A stretch of 64,000 bases of DNA from Paramecium tetraurelia (lineage: Eukaryota; Ciliophora; Oligohymenophorea; Peniculida; Parameciidae), in contig NW_001799544.1 of assembly GCF_000165425.1 (NCBI RefSeq), positions 124,001 through 188,000 of the forward strand. Direction: 5' to 3'. Numbering within the stretch: position 1 is the stretch's first letter; each line of letters begins with the position of its first letter. The position numbers were made by a program, and so were the translations under genes. The notes beneath the pieces are model-generated. The model was not told where the DNA came from. It did no database searches and saw only the letters and a list, made by a program, of their open reading frames with translations. This document shows positions 50,601 to 61,562 of the stretch, piece by piece.

Positions 50601-51012
50601 TCAGTTATTAGAGGTGACAAAATAATTGAAATTGAAAACAGAAGAGCTCAGGATTTGCAGGATAAAATCTCTGGATTGCTTCTTTTAATGTATCTTACAT
50701 TGATAGATGAAATTAAAAAGGCTTTGCCAAATGAACCTGATGTAAAACATCTTGAAAAGTGTATGAATAATGATTTCAGATCCAAAAAACAAAAGCTTGA
50801 GGACTCCTTCACTGATGGAGATGAACCTCCATATGATGTTAAGGTTGAATTACCTATTTTAATTGCGCAAGTTCCAAATCTATAAGGCAATGCAAATGGG
50901 CCTGCCAAAAGAATGACTATTCGTAATATCAAATTGCTAAAGCCCTCTACTACCAAATACTCTCTTACAAATTTTGTACAATTCTTTATTAGCTTAAATG
51001 AAAGAACCTGAT
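47686..51012 (+). CDS. Large leucine-rich-repeat protein
   Basis: Spliced length about 1078 aa if four introns are used: 27 nt near 48268, 26 nt near 49960, 50923-50942 (20 nt, ends AAG) and 50976-50992 (17 nt, TAG). Start MDDTTLGSIDSKSVMFLTAS. The N-terminal 190 residues are Ser/Lys-rich. Residues about 260-480 form RNI-type LRRs (TVRELELKDCKLNFKHVDTL, LILKLNLEQNLLRDQGCNML, TLQCLNLCNNRITETSSVAL, LLELYLGFNNLQINGSIQIW, SIKILDMSHNAIASLECAQA). After that come a block with two WE/WN-type segments (LDVCWICEGWQEIKFQW), and a helical C-terminus (NLYEFIEAIARIAEKVSVIR, LLLLMYLTLIDEIKKALPNE). This order occurs in other ciliate LRR proteins of unknown function. The 3' end is the least certain part. Confidence 0.8.
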
Positions 51013-51112
51013 TTTTATTAAATATCCTCATAATTTATATGTTTTTATGGTATTATGTAAAAGTTTTGGTTTTGTTATAAATTTTTACATTTAAGTTAAT
51101 TACAACAGTCAA

Positions 51113-51902
51113 TCATGGAGAATTGAGCTTGTTTTATAACCATTTCAGATACAGAGCCTGTTCTCGATCGTTTTGTAGGTTCTCCACAAACTATGCAAGT
51201 TCAGAGTCTATTCCAAAGGACTTAAGATAATTTAGCATTTCCCTTTATTACTTAGTTATTATTAGATTATTACAGTATCATCTATAATTTGATTCCTTCC
51301 AACATACTCCGCCACTCCTCTTTCCTGTCTGGGAATTTGCTTGTGTTCTTCGATGTCATCAATTATCTAGACCATATTGATTTGAATCTATAGATTTAAT
51401 GAGTGACATTTTACCTTGCTTCTGTAGGCTGAGCACTCGTAACAAGAAACCAATCCGTTTCCCTTAGTTAGATAAATACTAAAAGGAATATGATTCAAGG
51501 AAAGAGTTTAGAAATTCTAAACTAGAGTTTCAGTCTAATTTAATACAGCAAATTTCTGAGTTTCTTATTATTCCTCATCAAAGGATTCCTCTTTCTTCAA
51601 ACATTCAATGCAAATTAAAATTTAAACATTTTCTACTGTTTTACTTAATTCTAATTTTAAGTCATCTTCCAAATCTTGGACCTTAAATCCGTTAATTTCG
51701 GTCTAATCTGAATTTGATTGTGTACTCTTTAAAACCATAGTTTCAAATATCATTCCTCTCTCAATAAGTTGATATAAATGATCTTTGTTTAACTACAATA
51801 ACTACTTTTCTCTATTATCGATTCCGGAATGTATAATCTCAATCCAGAATAGTTCATAGGAAGTAGAGTTCTGGCAACTCTTAGCGGTATTTTTGCTATC
51901 AT
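51113..51902 (-). CDS. p32/MAM33-like (C1QBP-type) protein, tentative
   Basis: Spliced length 232 aa, close to the family, using introns of 41 nt (ends GAG, least certain), 27 nt and 51251-51273 (23 nt, ends AAG). Start MIAKIPLR could begin a mitochondrial presequence. The middle has LYQLIERGMIFETMVLKSTQ and GFKVQDLEDDLKLELSKTVE; then PFSIYLTKGNGLVSCYECSA and, at the C-terminus, REMLNYLKSFGIDSELAQFV and EQALYLKWLQNKLNS, which matches the YLExRGIDExLAxFVxxYxxxKExxEYIxWLxKL end of p32. p32 is an acidic trimeric mitochondrial-matrix protein linked to mitochondrial translation. The convergent LRR gene ends 100 bp away. Confidence 0.55.
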
Positions 51903-52336
51903 TAATTTTATATATATATAAATTAATATAATTTACATTTAAGATAAAATTAAAATGGGAGCTTCTACTCAATCAATACTATTAGGCTATTAATGATCCT
52001 CAATTAATTACAGCCTAATTAGAATTGTATGTATTTGCATAATCTATCATTACATACCTATTTTTGAATTTTATAAAATTTAAATAAGCTATTTTCTATA
52101 AGGTGATATAATTATTATGAAAGAAATTAATCAGAAATCCATGTGTACAATAATTATTAAGATCAAAATTTATATTCTAGATGCATAACGGCATTTATCA
52201 ACCATTTAGAAACAATTATTAAGTTTAATTAAATTCTAAAAACTTAATAGATTATTATTAATTATTTAATATTTTTAAAAATCTATTAAACAAGACCTAA
52301 AAAAGTAATTTTGATGAATATTATATATATAATATA
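51903..52336. other. Intergenic region
   Basis: About 430 bp between two minus-strand genes. It contains ATG at about 51954 followed by a short plus-strand peptide (MGASTQSILLGYQ) ending in TGA, too short to call. Otherwise AT-rich and featureless. Confidence 0.5.
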
Positions 52337-55300
52337 TCATTAGTTTGATAATACTTCATCCATTTCATTTTATTTTTCATGCTTTTTATTTTCAAATTAT
52401 TCTAAATATTATAACAAAATATACCATTAGCATCTCTGAATTTATTTTTTATCATCAAATAGAACTCGTGATTTCTTCTTTTGTAATTCTTGTGACTCAA
52501 TCTAAAGCAACTATCACATTATATTGGCTTTTCACATTACTTACATATCACTTCTGCTAAGTCTGTTTTGCAAATTTAACAATTCTCACTATAACCTAAG
52601 CCAAAACAAACATTTATTGCTTAATTTGAAATAGGAATTCCCCTTTTATTTTTTCTAAATATCTTTTGTATTAAAATAACTCTTGGTATTATTGATAATG
52701 TTTATTCTAAATTATTTAACCTTTCTTCAGTTTTAATACTAACAAATTATTGAGCAATAAATCTTTCTACTTTATTTGCTTTCTTATCCTTTAATTTTTT
52801 CTTTTGTTATTCTTATTATTTCAATAGTTCTTATTCTTTTCTTGCTATCTCTAATTTCTTTTGTTACTTTATAAATTCTTCTAACAAATTAAGACCTTGG
52901 ATCTTTTAATGCCTATGTTTTTTTTCAATAAATGCCATCAAACGCTTCGCACAGCTTTTTAAATCTTGTAACTTTTTAGTTAATCTTTTCTTCATTAGGA
53001 ATCCTCTTGTGCATTTTTATACAATTATAACATAGTGCATATACTATAAATTTTTGACATCTTCCAATTATTATATCTTCTCTTCTTTCAATCTTAATTA
53101 TTAGAGAACATTCTGCTTTTATCCTCCTGTTATTTCAATTTCATTTTTAATTTTCAACTCCTTCTTATACTTATTTTTCATTTAATCCATCGATAACAAT
53201 TTCAATTGTAATCTTTGACATTAAGTTTAAACTTAATTTAATTTCTCCTTCATTAATAATACTTCTTAGCATCTGTCTCCAAGATCCTTCATTAACTGAT
53301 CAATATTCTCTTTGATCATCTATTTCTTATCATCCAATTCAGCTATGACTTTATTTCTTTTGTCTTGAATTGATCTTAATTCTTATCTTAATGAATCACA
53401 TTGTTATTTAACTTTCCCCTTATCAGATGTTGTACCTTTCAAAGACTCAACTAATTTCTCTATTTTTTTTAGTTTCTTAACCAATTTATCATACTTTGGT
53501 TTTTATTCTCTTTCCTTCTTATTTTCATCTTCAATTTCTTTTTATAAATACTTCTGTAAATATTTCAAATGCAACCTTCTTTCTTCTAATATTATAGGAT
53601 TCAAGATATCCTTAATGTCACCCATAATCTAAATGTACTACTTTTGGTTCTCCAACCCTGGAGTTAGAAAGGTAATGAATTCCTATTCGGTAAGAACACC
53701 ATCACTATTATTATCCAACATTTTTATGAATTGCTGTATTTCCTATTCCTTAATATTTAAACTACATATATAATCAATCATACTTAAGTCTGCAAATGTT
53801 ATTCTAGATTTCTTTGATTGTTAAAACACCGTCTTTATCTTCATCTAATAAAGCATAAGCATCATTCAATTTTAAATCATTTTTGGCAATCTAATTGGCT
53901 ACTGTTAGGGCAATATCAGGATCTGATATATTTCCATCTCCTAAAACCTACGATTATTCTCCACTAACTAATTCTGTTTTTAAATCATCCAAGCCTTATT
54001 TTAGTCTTATCTTTCTTAAACTTTAATATTCACCATTAATTTGAATCACATTCTCCTTCCTACTTTCTAGTTCAATCAATTTATCCAATTCCTTAATCCT
54101 TATCTCCTAATTCTTAACTTCATCATTCAATAGATTGTTTTCCTTTCTTAGGGCTCTCAAGATGTCCAAGTCTTTTTTAATTTGATCCTTGTTATCCTCC
54201 TCCTTCTCTTTAATCAACTCCTTTTTTTTAGCTTCATAAACTTATTTTATTTCTTATTGCTTCTCAGTGTTTACTTGAAGTACCTTATTATCTCTCTCCA
54301 AGGCTTTTTCTTAAGCTTTTCTGATGTTATTTTATTTAATTTTTAATAATTCATCCTACTCTTATTAAAACTTTATTGCTTATTCCTTCTCTCTCTTTTT
54401 TTACTCAAGAAAAGCATTACGTTCTTTCTCCTTATCCCTTTAAGATTTGTCTTCCGACTCTATGTCTAATTTGGATTTAATTCCTGCCCCAATTCTAACA
54501 TCAAACAAATTCTTCTTTGGCTTTGCTTCACTTCCCTTCCCTGGTTTTTTTACCTCCATTTCTAATGAAATTAAATTGAAATCATACTTTTTGGAACGTC
54601 CTTCACTACCACTTGAACATCCAACTTCTTCCCTAAATCCTTAGTTAAAATTGCAGCTTTTTGCTGATTATTTAATTAAGGATCTTCAAGCTGTGCTTTT
54701 GTCTGTTTATCAAATGTTAACTTTTATTTTGTAATTACTTTTGGTTTAGGCTAGGGTTTGGGTTATTTCTTTTCTATTTTCTCCTGTACATATATTTCAT
54801 CTTCCCTCTTTTGCATCTTCTATTGCTTTTCCTTATGCTTCTTCATCAATTAATTGACCATGTCTTATTAATTAGATGTCTTTGTTGCCTTCTTGGCTGC
54901 TTTTTTTTAAGTTCCTTTTTCTTCCTTATTGATCTTTACAGATACAGCATCGATACTTTCTAAATTGACATTCTTTTCCGATTACTTAATTAATTATTTG
55001 TAACTTTACCATTGATTATTCAAATTAGCTTTCCTCAACCTCCTACTCTTGTTCTTCTTCTTTTTATTATGACTTTTCCATTTAGTCTGCCTATTGATCC
55101 TCTTCCTTCTCACCCTCGTTATCTTAATTCTCTTTATCTTAATTCTCTTCTTCGTTCTGTTGCTCCTCCTATTATTAATCCTACTCATTATTGTCCTGAT
55201 TTTCATCATCTCCATCATTATCATTTTACCTTTATGATTAATATCTAAATATTTACTATTGCTCATTGTTCTCATCTTCATTATTATTAGCTTAAGATTA

Positions 55301-55427
55301 GTTTTTATTAGACTACTCCATATTTTCGTTTTGCTCTTCGTTCTCCTACTCATTCTGCTATCTTTTGTATAACTTATTGATTTTACTCCTCATTTTCGTA
55401 ATCCTCTCCGTACTCTTAATCACTCAT
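52337..55427 (-). CDS. Coiled-coil, EF-hand and B-box zinc-finger protein
   Basis: About 980 aa. Parts in order: an acidic Glu/Gln/Asn/Asp-rich N-terminus (MSDQEYGEDYENEEQNQQ, many TAA/TAG codons) that also gives open antisense frames; a Lys-rich coiled coil; a second coiled coil (EKEQAIKFQQEQDELLKIKQ); EF-hand pair near 53700-53960 (DGNISDPDIALTVANQ, DEDKDGVLTIKEIQ); more coiled coil; and near the C-terminus a B-box-type zinc finger (CQICKTDLAEVICKQCEKPI, then CDSCFRLSHKNYKRRNHEFY), ending ENKKHEKQNEMDEVLSNQ. Several introns end AAG (for example the 25-nt one after SQFEQSM). A candidate early intron is 25 nt ending GAG or 16 nt ending TAG. The combination suggests a calcium-sensitive scaffold; no ortholog recognised. 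Confidence 0.78.
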
Positions 55428-55834
55428 TCTGATTTATAATAAAAAAATTAAAGTTTTATCAAATATTTCTTATACTTATATTAAATAGAGTTTACAATTT
55501 ATGCATATATTTTCACTCCTTCTTAATTATGAATAAAATATCAGAGGTTTAAATATCCTTCTATATTAATATTCTACTATTATTAAATTGAGTTAGGGAG
55601 TTGGATTAATGGAAAGTGTGAATTTAAATTAAATAATAAGAGATCATTGAGACTATGAGAAATAAAATAACAAGATTGTTTGTAATCTACTTTAAATTTA
55701 TAAATTATTTTAAAGTGCATAATTTTTACAAATTGAAATATGTCCTTAATCTAATTTTAATTATAATAATCAAATTAAATAAGAATAGCTTGATAATATA
55801 TTTCATTGTTTTTTACACTTTAACTAAGAGATGT
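55428..55834. other. Intergenic region
   Basis: About 400 bp AT-rich gap between two minus-strand genes. Nothing seen beyond poor open frames. Confidence 0.55.
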
Positions 55835-57065
55835 TCAATTTGGATGTTTAAAATCTAAAATAATATTAAGTAATTTTTAATTAATATCATGTTGACTCTC
55901 TATTACTGCTAAATGGAGTAATTATTTTCTAAAACTATTAATATCTTATTAATTATATGAATTAGGTTAGATAAGCTTACCCTTTTTATAAAGTTAATAC
56001 AAAGCCATTAAACAGAATATTCCACAGTCAAAACTTGGATATATGAATAAATTTTATACCTGTTTTCTTGTTTTGGACTGCCTTCTATGATTTACCATTT
56101 TGTCTGTTCACCTTAATAATTTTACATTTGTTCCAAACCTTCAACCACATTATTTTATATTTAATAGTTAGAATCCAAATATTATATTTGATTTTCATTA
56201 AAATCCACAATAGCACAAAGCCAATGGTTATTTTACAAATTAATAGGAATGTATGTATATTTAAACAGACTAAAAATGTTTTTTTAAACTAAAGTAGAGA
56301 ATTTGTATTTTTCTTTTAAATTTTTAATTTGAATGTTTAATTTGTTAAACTAATACTTTCCTTTTTCATTTTCTAGTATGATTACATTATTTATTTTCAT
56401 CTCACCTTTTGCAATCCCTTAGGTAGGTTCTTACTGATCCTTTTTTTCATAAGAAATGCTTTTCACTTAGAAATTGTACTTTTACAATAATTCTTTTTAT
56501 TAGGAGACTTCATTCTAATAACTAAAGCTAAATTGATTTGAAAAACTATCTTGTAAATTGAGGTCTTATTGAGGTTAGGATTTTCTAAGAAATCTTAATG
56601 GATTTAAGAATTTGATAAGGTTTAAAGTCTTTTAAAAAATGGAATTATTTTAACTTTGGGTCTCTTGAGTTGATTACTGTTCTTATTCATACTAGGATTC
56701 AAACATTTAAAATAAATTTGGAGTAGATTTCTATTAATATTGAGTGACCATCATGTTTGAAAGTATAGTATTTGAAACATCTGGAATGAACTCTGTGAAA
56801 ACATGACAGTCTAAAGAAAGTACCTAATATGTAAATAAAATGATAATACAAGAAATTCTCCAAAATAATATGAAAACATCCCCTGAAAAAAAACAAAGTG
56901 TTGAGCTGTCAAATATTAATTATTTGCCAGAACACTCAAAAAATCATCATTTATGGTAACACCATGTTTACGTATATTAAAATCCTTGAATTTATACGAT
57001 TCTTTATAGTAGTCAGCCCAGAATATATTTTCCTTAACTTTCTAAAGTGTTAATTCTTCACTCAT
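55835..57065 (-). CDS. SUMO protease (Ulp1/SENP, peptidase family C48)
   Basis: Spliced length 392 aa; two introns of 26 nt, one ending TAG and one (56034-56059) ending AAG. The AAG intron restores the catalytic cysteine block: SPKQENSFDCGIFCLMALYQ. The His and Asp of the triad are in YIPINLQNNHWLCAIVDF and IQYLDSNYQ, in the usual order His-Asp-(Gln)-Cys. Start MSEELTLQKVKENIFWADYY; HGVTINDDFLSVLANN may correspond to the WLND region. Between this and the catalytic core is a long Gln/Ser/Asn-rich insertion. The enzyme processes SUMO precursors or removes SUMO from targets in nucleus/pores. The triad is complete, so activity is expected. Confidence 0.85.
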
Positions 57066-57195
57066 AATTTTTATTTTTATAAATATTAAATGGATGCCCT
57101 AGCAAAAATAGCAGCAACAGGAGAGAGAGCCATTTCTGAACTTAATAAACATACATTAACACAATGGAATGGGACTACAACTACAACAATGAAAT

Positions 57196-60100
57196 ATGTA
57201 TGGGATTGAATATTTAGAAAAGATAATAGAACGGTTGAATCTGTGCTTTGATGAGATAAATTTCCATTTATAAACGAAAGGGTTGAATGATGAATCCAAT
57301 GTAATCTCAAAGTTATGCAATCATTACAATCTGATATTCCAAAAGGTGGAAGAGATTAATCAACGAAAACATTAGAACCCCCCAGAACTCCCCTTAGAGT
57401 ATTGTCAAAGATCATTCTCGACTAATGCAACTTCAAAAACCATCTTTGGGGGAGCAGAAATCCAAAGTTTCAGTATACTTTCCTCTCAGAAGTCTAAATT
57501 CATATCTGCAGAATAAGAATTCAGAAGTAACAAGCCCAAGTTTAAGAAGAATGTTTAATCAAAGGGAACAGATACTGGTGAAGATGCCATGCGATATTTA
57601 AATGTGGAATATTTAGGTGAAAAAGAGAGGGAATTATAAAGAGTGAAAGAGGAGAATGAGATGAATCTTAGAGAAATAGAGAAGTTTCTTAAGTTTAAAG
57701 GGTTGTGGAGTGAAATACATGCTAGCAATGCTCCGTTTAAATTATAAGATCTTGGTAAGACTTTGGAAAGAGAACTCTAGCGAAATGAAATATATATTAA
57801 TGAGCAAATTCGAATTGCTAATTAGGAGCCAGAATTCCCACCCAGAGATATGAAATAGGAAATAAAGGATAGGGTTGTTGTTGGGGTTCAAAAATCAACT
57901 GCAGATAGGATATTAAAATATGCTGAGAGAAAAATGAAGGAAGAATTGGAGAAATTTTAATTGAAGAAGAATTCTGGATTGTAGATGCACAAGAGGAAAT
58001 CACAGAACATGTAAAGAATAGATGAATTGGAACATCTAATTAATACTAAGAACGAAGAAATCTTGGAAAAAGAATCAAAGATGTCAGCTCTGTTTTCTAA
58101 ATTCGAAGATCAAGAGAAGAAATTAGTAAATTTAATGATTTAGATGGAATAAATAAAAGCTAATGAAAAACACAATAATACTTTTACTAGTAGTAAAGTA
58201 AATGACAAATAGAGTCATGTTGAAATCTAAGTAAGTATGAGTGATCCTAAGATCTTTAAATTGGAATTGCAATTAAAAGAGATTGTTGAAGAGAATTAGA
58301 ATATGAAAGGAGAACTATAGACTATTTATGAATAGGCAAAAAATGATAAATAAAAGGTTCTGTTACAACCTTAATTAATTGAAGAAGTTCTGATGATGAT
58401 CATTTAGAGTGAGTTGTAGGCTGAAGGCAAAATAGAGTTATTACAAACATTTTTATAGTATCTGATAGAGAATTCAGAGAATGACATTGCACGAATGCCA
58501 CCAAATGAGTTATATAGAACGGTGAGACAAAAATTGCAAAATAATAATAATTCAAATAGAAATTTGGAAGAAGTCTTAGAGAAGTTTGAAGAGATGTAAA
58601 GTGATGATGAAGATTATTCACCCAGTTCTATTAAGAAAACTAAAAAAGTTAAAAATAAGTAATAGAAATCCAAAAAAATAATATTAGAAAGAGCTGATTC
58701 TTAATTTGAATAATCAATATCCCCAGAAAAATCAGAGAAAGTTATAGGAATTAGGAAAACAAAAAATAAATTTGAAGATTAATCAAATGAAAATTCAGAA
58801 TCTTAAATTGTAATAAATAATAATACTATTAATGATAATAACAATTCTATTAGTGCATTCAAGAAAAAGACTCTAAATAAAATTAATGAAGAAAATAGCA
58901 TTATATAAAAAAACTCACCAAGAAAATAAGAGATCATTAGTCCGCCTTCAGGTAATAGAAATACTACAAATAACACATCTTCTGTTAAACAAAACTAATC
59001 TGATACCAAGATTAATAAAATCATTACTAATTAAACTTCTACTCAAAATTAAACCTAATAATAGTAATAGTAAACAATTCAATAATAACCATAAAATCCC
59101 TAATAATAGCCTAAAGAATCAAGTAGATTTAAAACAGAACAACAAAAATAATTATCATCCAGTAGACAATAAGCAAATAAAAGCAGAGGATAAATAGAGT
59201 AAAGTAATCAAAAACCTGTAATTTAATCTCATTCAACAACTTAATTTACAAATAAATAAGTAAGACAAATTAAGTAGAGACATTCAATCAAAGTAGAATA
59301 TGGAGAAGTTGATTATGATGAAATTGATGAGGATGTAGCAAATAGGGGAGTCCAAGTCAATTTTGGTAATCTATACATTAAGGCTTCGATGATAAACTAA
59401 TCAGAAGATAACACTAATATGATGGGTTCTTAGATAGGATTCCAAACTCCTTTGATGCGATAAAGTTATCGATCACAGGAAGAAAAAGTCACTGCAAAAT
59501 TTACTCAGACTGATGACTTTTTTATGTGGAATTTATTCTAAAAAATGTAAGTTGATCTTGGATTAACAGAGGATTAAATAAAAAAGTTGGAATAAATATT
59601 TTTGAATGAATAATAATTTATACACTATTATGAAAAGACTCCCTCTTAAAGGTAAAAGTCAAGGGCATCTACTATTATAGCTGATTAAACAACCAAGGCC
59701 AAATAAGATAAATTTATTGATAATACAATTAATGATAGCAAGATGACCACCATGATATAATAGAAAAATGAAACAACAGATTCAGAATAATAAAATAGAA
59801 GACCAACAATATCTATAATGAAAACCACTTAACCTCCAAAAGGATTGGAATCTCCCATGAATTTAGTTGGAAGATAAAAGAGTCAGGTACTACTCTCATA
59901 TACAAATGAAAGCAGTCTCATATAACCTAATTAAGGCAGAAGTATTAGTCAAACTTCAGATGTTCATATTGTGAATTATGGAAGTGTTAGTACAGATACA
60001 ATTGCTAAAAAATAGAAGTAAACAACAAGTCAAAAGATTTTGGAAGATATGTTAAAGAATAAGACTGGTCTGACAACTCAATTTGATGTTGAAACAAAAG

Positions 60101-60552
60101 AATAAAAAGAGCAAAAAATGTATTTCCATGTGTTTGGAGATGAAATGCAAACTGATGCTGATTTTGAGTTAGAAGCTGTAAGGGCCAATTTAGGAAAACC
60201 ATTAGAAGTGATACAAGATCATTTGAAGGAAGATGCAATGAAGAAAATATATCAGTAATTCGTAAATCGACCAAAGAATCCTTGGCAAGATTAACTCTAT
60301 ATGATAATTTCTCAATTTGCTAATAAATCTCCATAATCCATTACTTACATTGATTTCAAAAAGTATTATGAAAATTATATGAGGGTATATTTGTTTTCTT
60401 TTCTTTTTTAGGTACATAAGAGATGTGGAGATGGATGTATTCACATACAAAGATTTTTAGCCAGGATTGGATTTGGAATAAACTCAAAGAGAAAAGCATT
60501 GAATATGAGCAAATAAAGTGTTTCTCCATTTGAACTGCCAAAACTAAAATGA
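57196..60552 (+). CDS. Long Gln-rich coiled-coil protein, unrecognised
   Basis: Spliced length 1109 aa with one 27-nt T-rich intron near 60388-60414. Start MYGIEYLEKIIERLNLCFDE is in frame with everything downstream. An upstream ATG (57090) begins another coding-like peptide (MDALAKIAATGERAISELNK) in a frame one base off, with no GT to splice from, so the true N-terminus is open. Residues about 1-60 are helical, then a coiled-coil part (KMKEELEKFQLKKNSGLQMH, KNEEILEKESKMSALFSKFE), then a very long disordered region dominated by Q, N, S and K (runs of TAA/TAG). The C-terminus is folded (PKNPWQDQLYMIISQFANKS, KRCGDGCIHIQRFLARIGFG). A basal-body or cortex scaffold is a guess only. Confidence 0.75.
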
Positions 60553-60598
60553 AAGTTTTGATATTAACTCGTTATTATATTAATTTAAATCTTAAGTA

Positions 60599-61081
60599 AT
60601 GTAACAATACACAAACACTTACGAGTCAGTAGTCAGAACTTAGGTAGTTAGTGGACAGGATCAAAAACCACTCAATTTGGGATTAACAGATGTCGAAGGA
60701 GCAAAGGTTGTATGATTTTTGAGACTAGGCTGTTGCTAGAAGACTCTTTGATACTTATGACAGAGACAGAAATGGATAGATTGATAATGTAGAAGTAGTA
60801 CCAATGATTGTTGACGTCTATAAGTCATTCAATAGAATCTTCTCTCCTGCCAGAGGAGACATTGATTCATTTTATAAGTTCAAAATTTATACATTATAAT
60901 TAGGGTTTTGGATAGAAATTCAGATGGTAAAATCACTTATCAAGACCTTGAGGATTTATGCATAAGATATTTGACTAATTAAACACCAACAAATTTGAGA
61001 GCTTCTGAAGCACCTCGTTAAAGTGGAATCCAATAACCATCATAAACAGTCACATCATCATATAGAAGAACTCAGTATTGA
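60599..61081 (+). CDS. EF-hand calcium-binding protein
   Basis: Spliced length 144 aa with introns of 22 and 26 nt, both ending TAG. After an N-terminal extension (MQQYTNTYESVVRTQVVSGQ) there are two canonical EF-hand loops: DRDRNGQIDNVEV (in RRLFDTYDRDRNGQIDNVEV) and DRNSDGKITYQDLE (in YKVLDRNSDGKITYQDLEDL). The C-terminus is Ser/Thr/Gln-rich (SGIQQPSQTVTSSYRRTQY). It lies 46 bp after the long coiled-coil gene on the same strand. Small two-hand proteins of this kind are numerous in ciliates; no orthologue named. Confidence 0.85.
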
Positions 61082-61562
61082 TTGTGATTCATTATTAAGA
61101 TAAATTCAGATTATTCATAAATTACATAATCATTTTGCCCATTTTCAGATACCCATTCAATTATTTATTTATATCTTAAGGATAATAAATTGTATTTTCA
61201 TAGATTATACTGATTCTTAGGATTATATGTTGTGGTTTATATATTATAATAGAATAAATATCTAACACAGAGCTTTGAAATAACAAAATTCTCTAGTAGA
61301 AGGATATCTGAGATTTCAATTAATTAAAATTATTAAGATTATTAATTTAATATTCTAATACTAAATGATATGGCATTTTCCTAAAATAAATTGGAATATT
61401 ATAAAAAATAATCAAACTCATATTATTTTTTTGATTCTAGTAAAATAACTTGATGTTTTCTTTGAAGAATTAATATCTAGAAAATAAGGCCAAGCTAGAT
61501 GAGAACGTATTTTAAGGAATAAATTTTTATTTATTTGTGATACATTATTTTAATATTTAATT
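61082..61562. other. Intergenic region
   Basis: About 480 bp AT-rich sequence upstream of the PPWD1-like gene. No coding signal or RNA gene seen. Confidence 0.55.
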
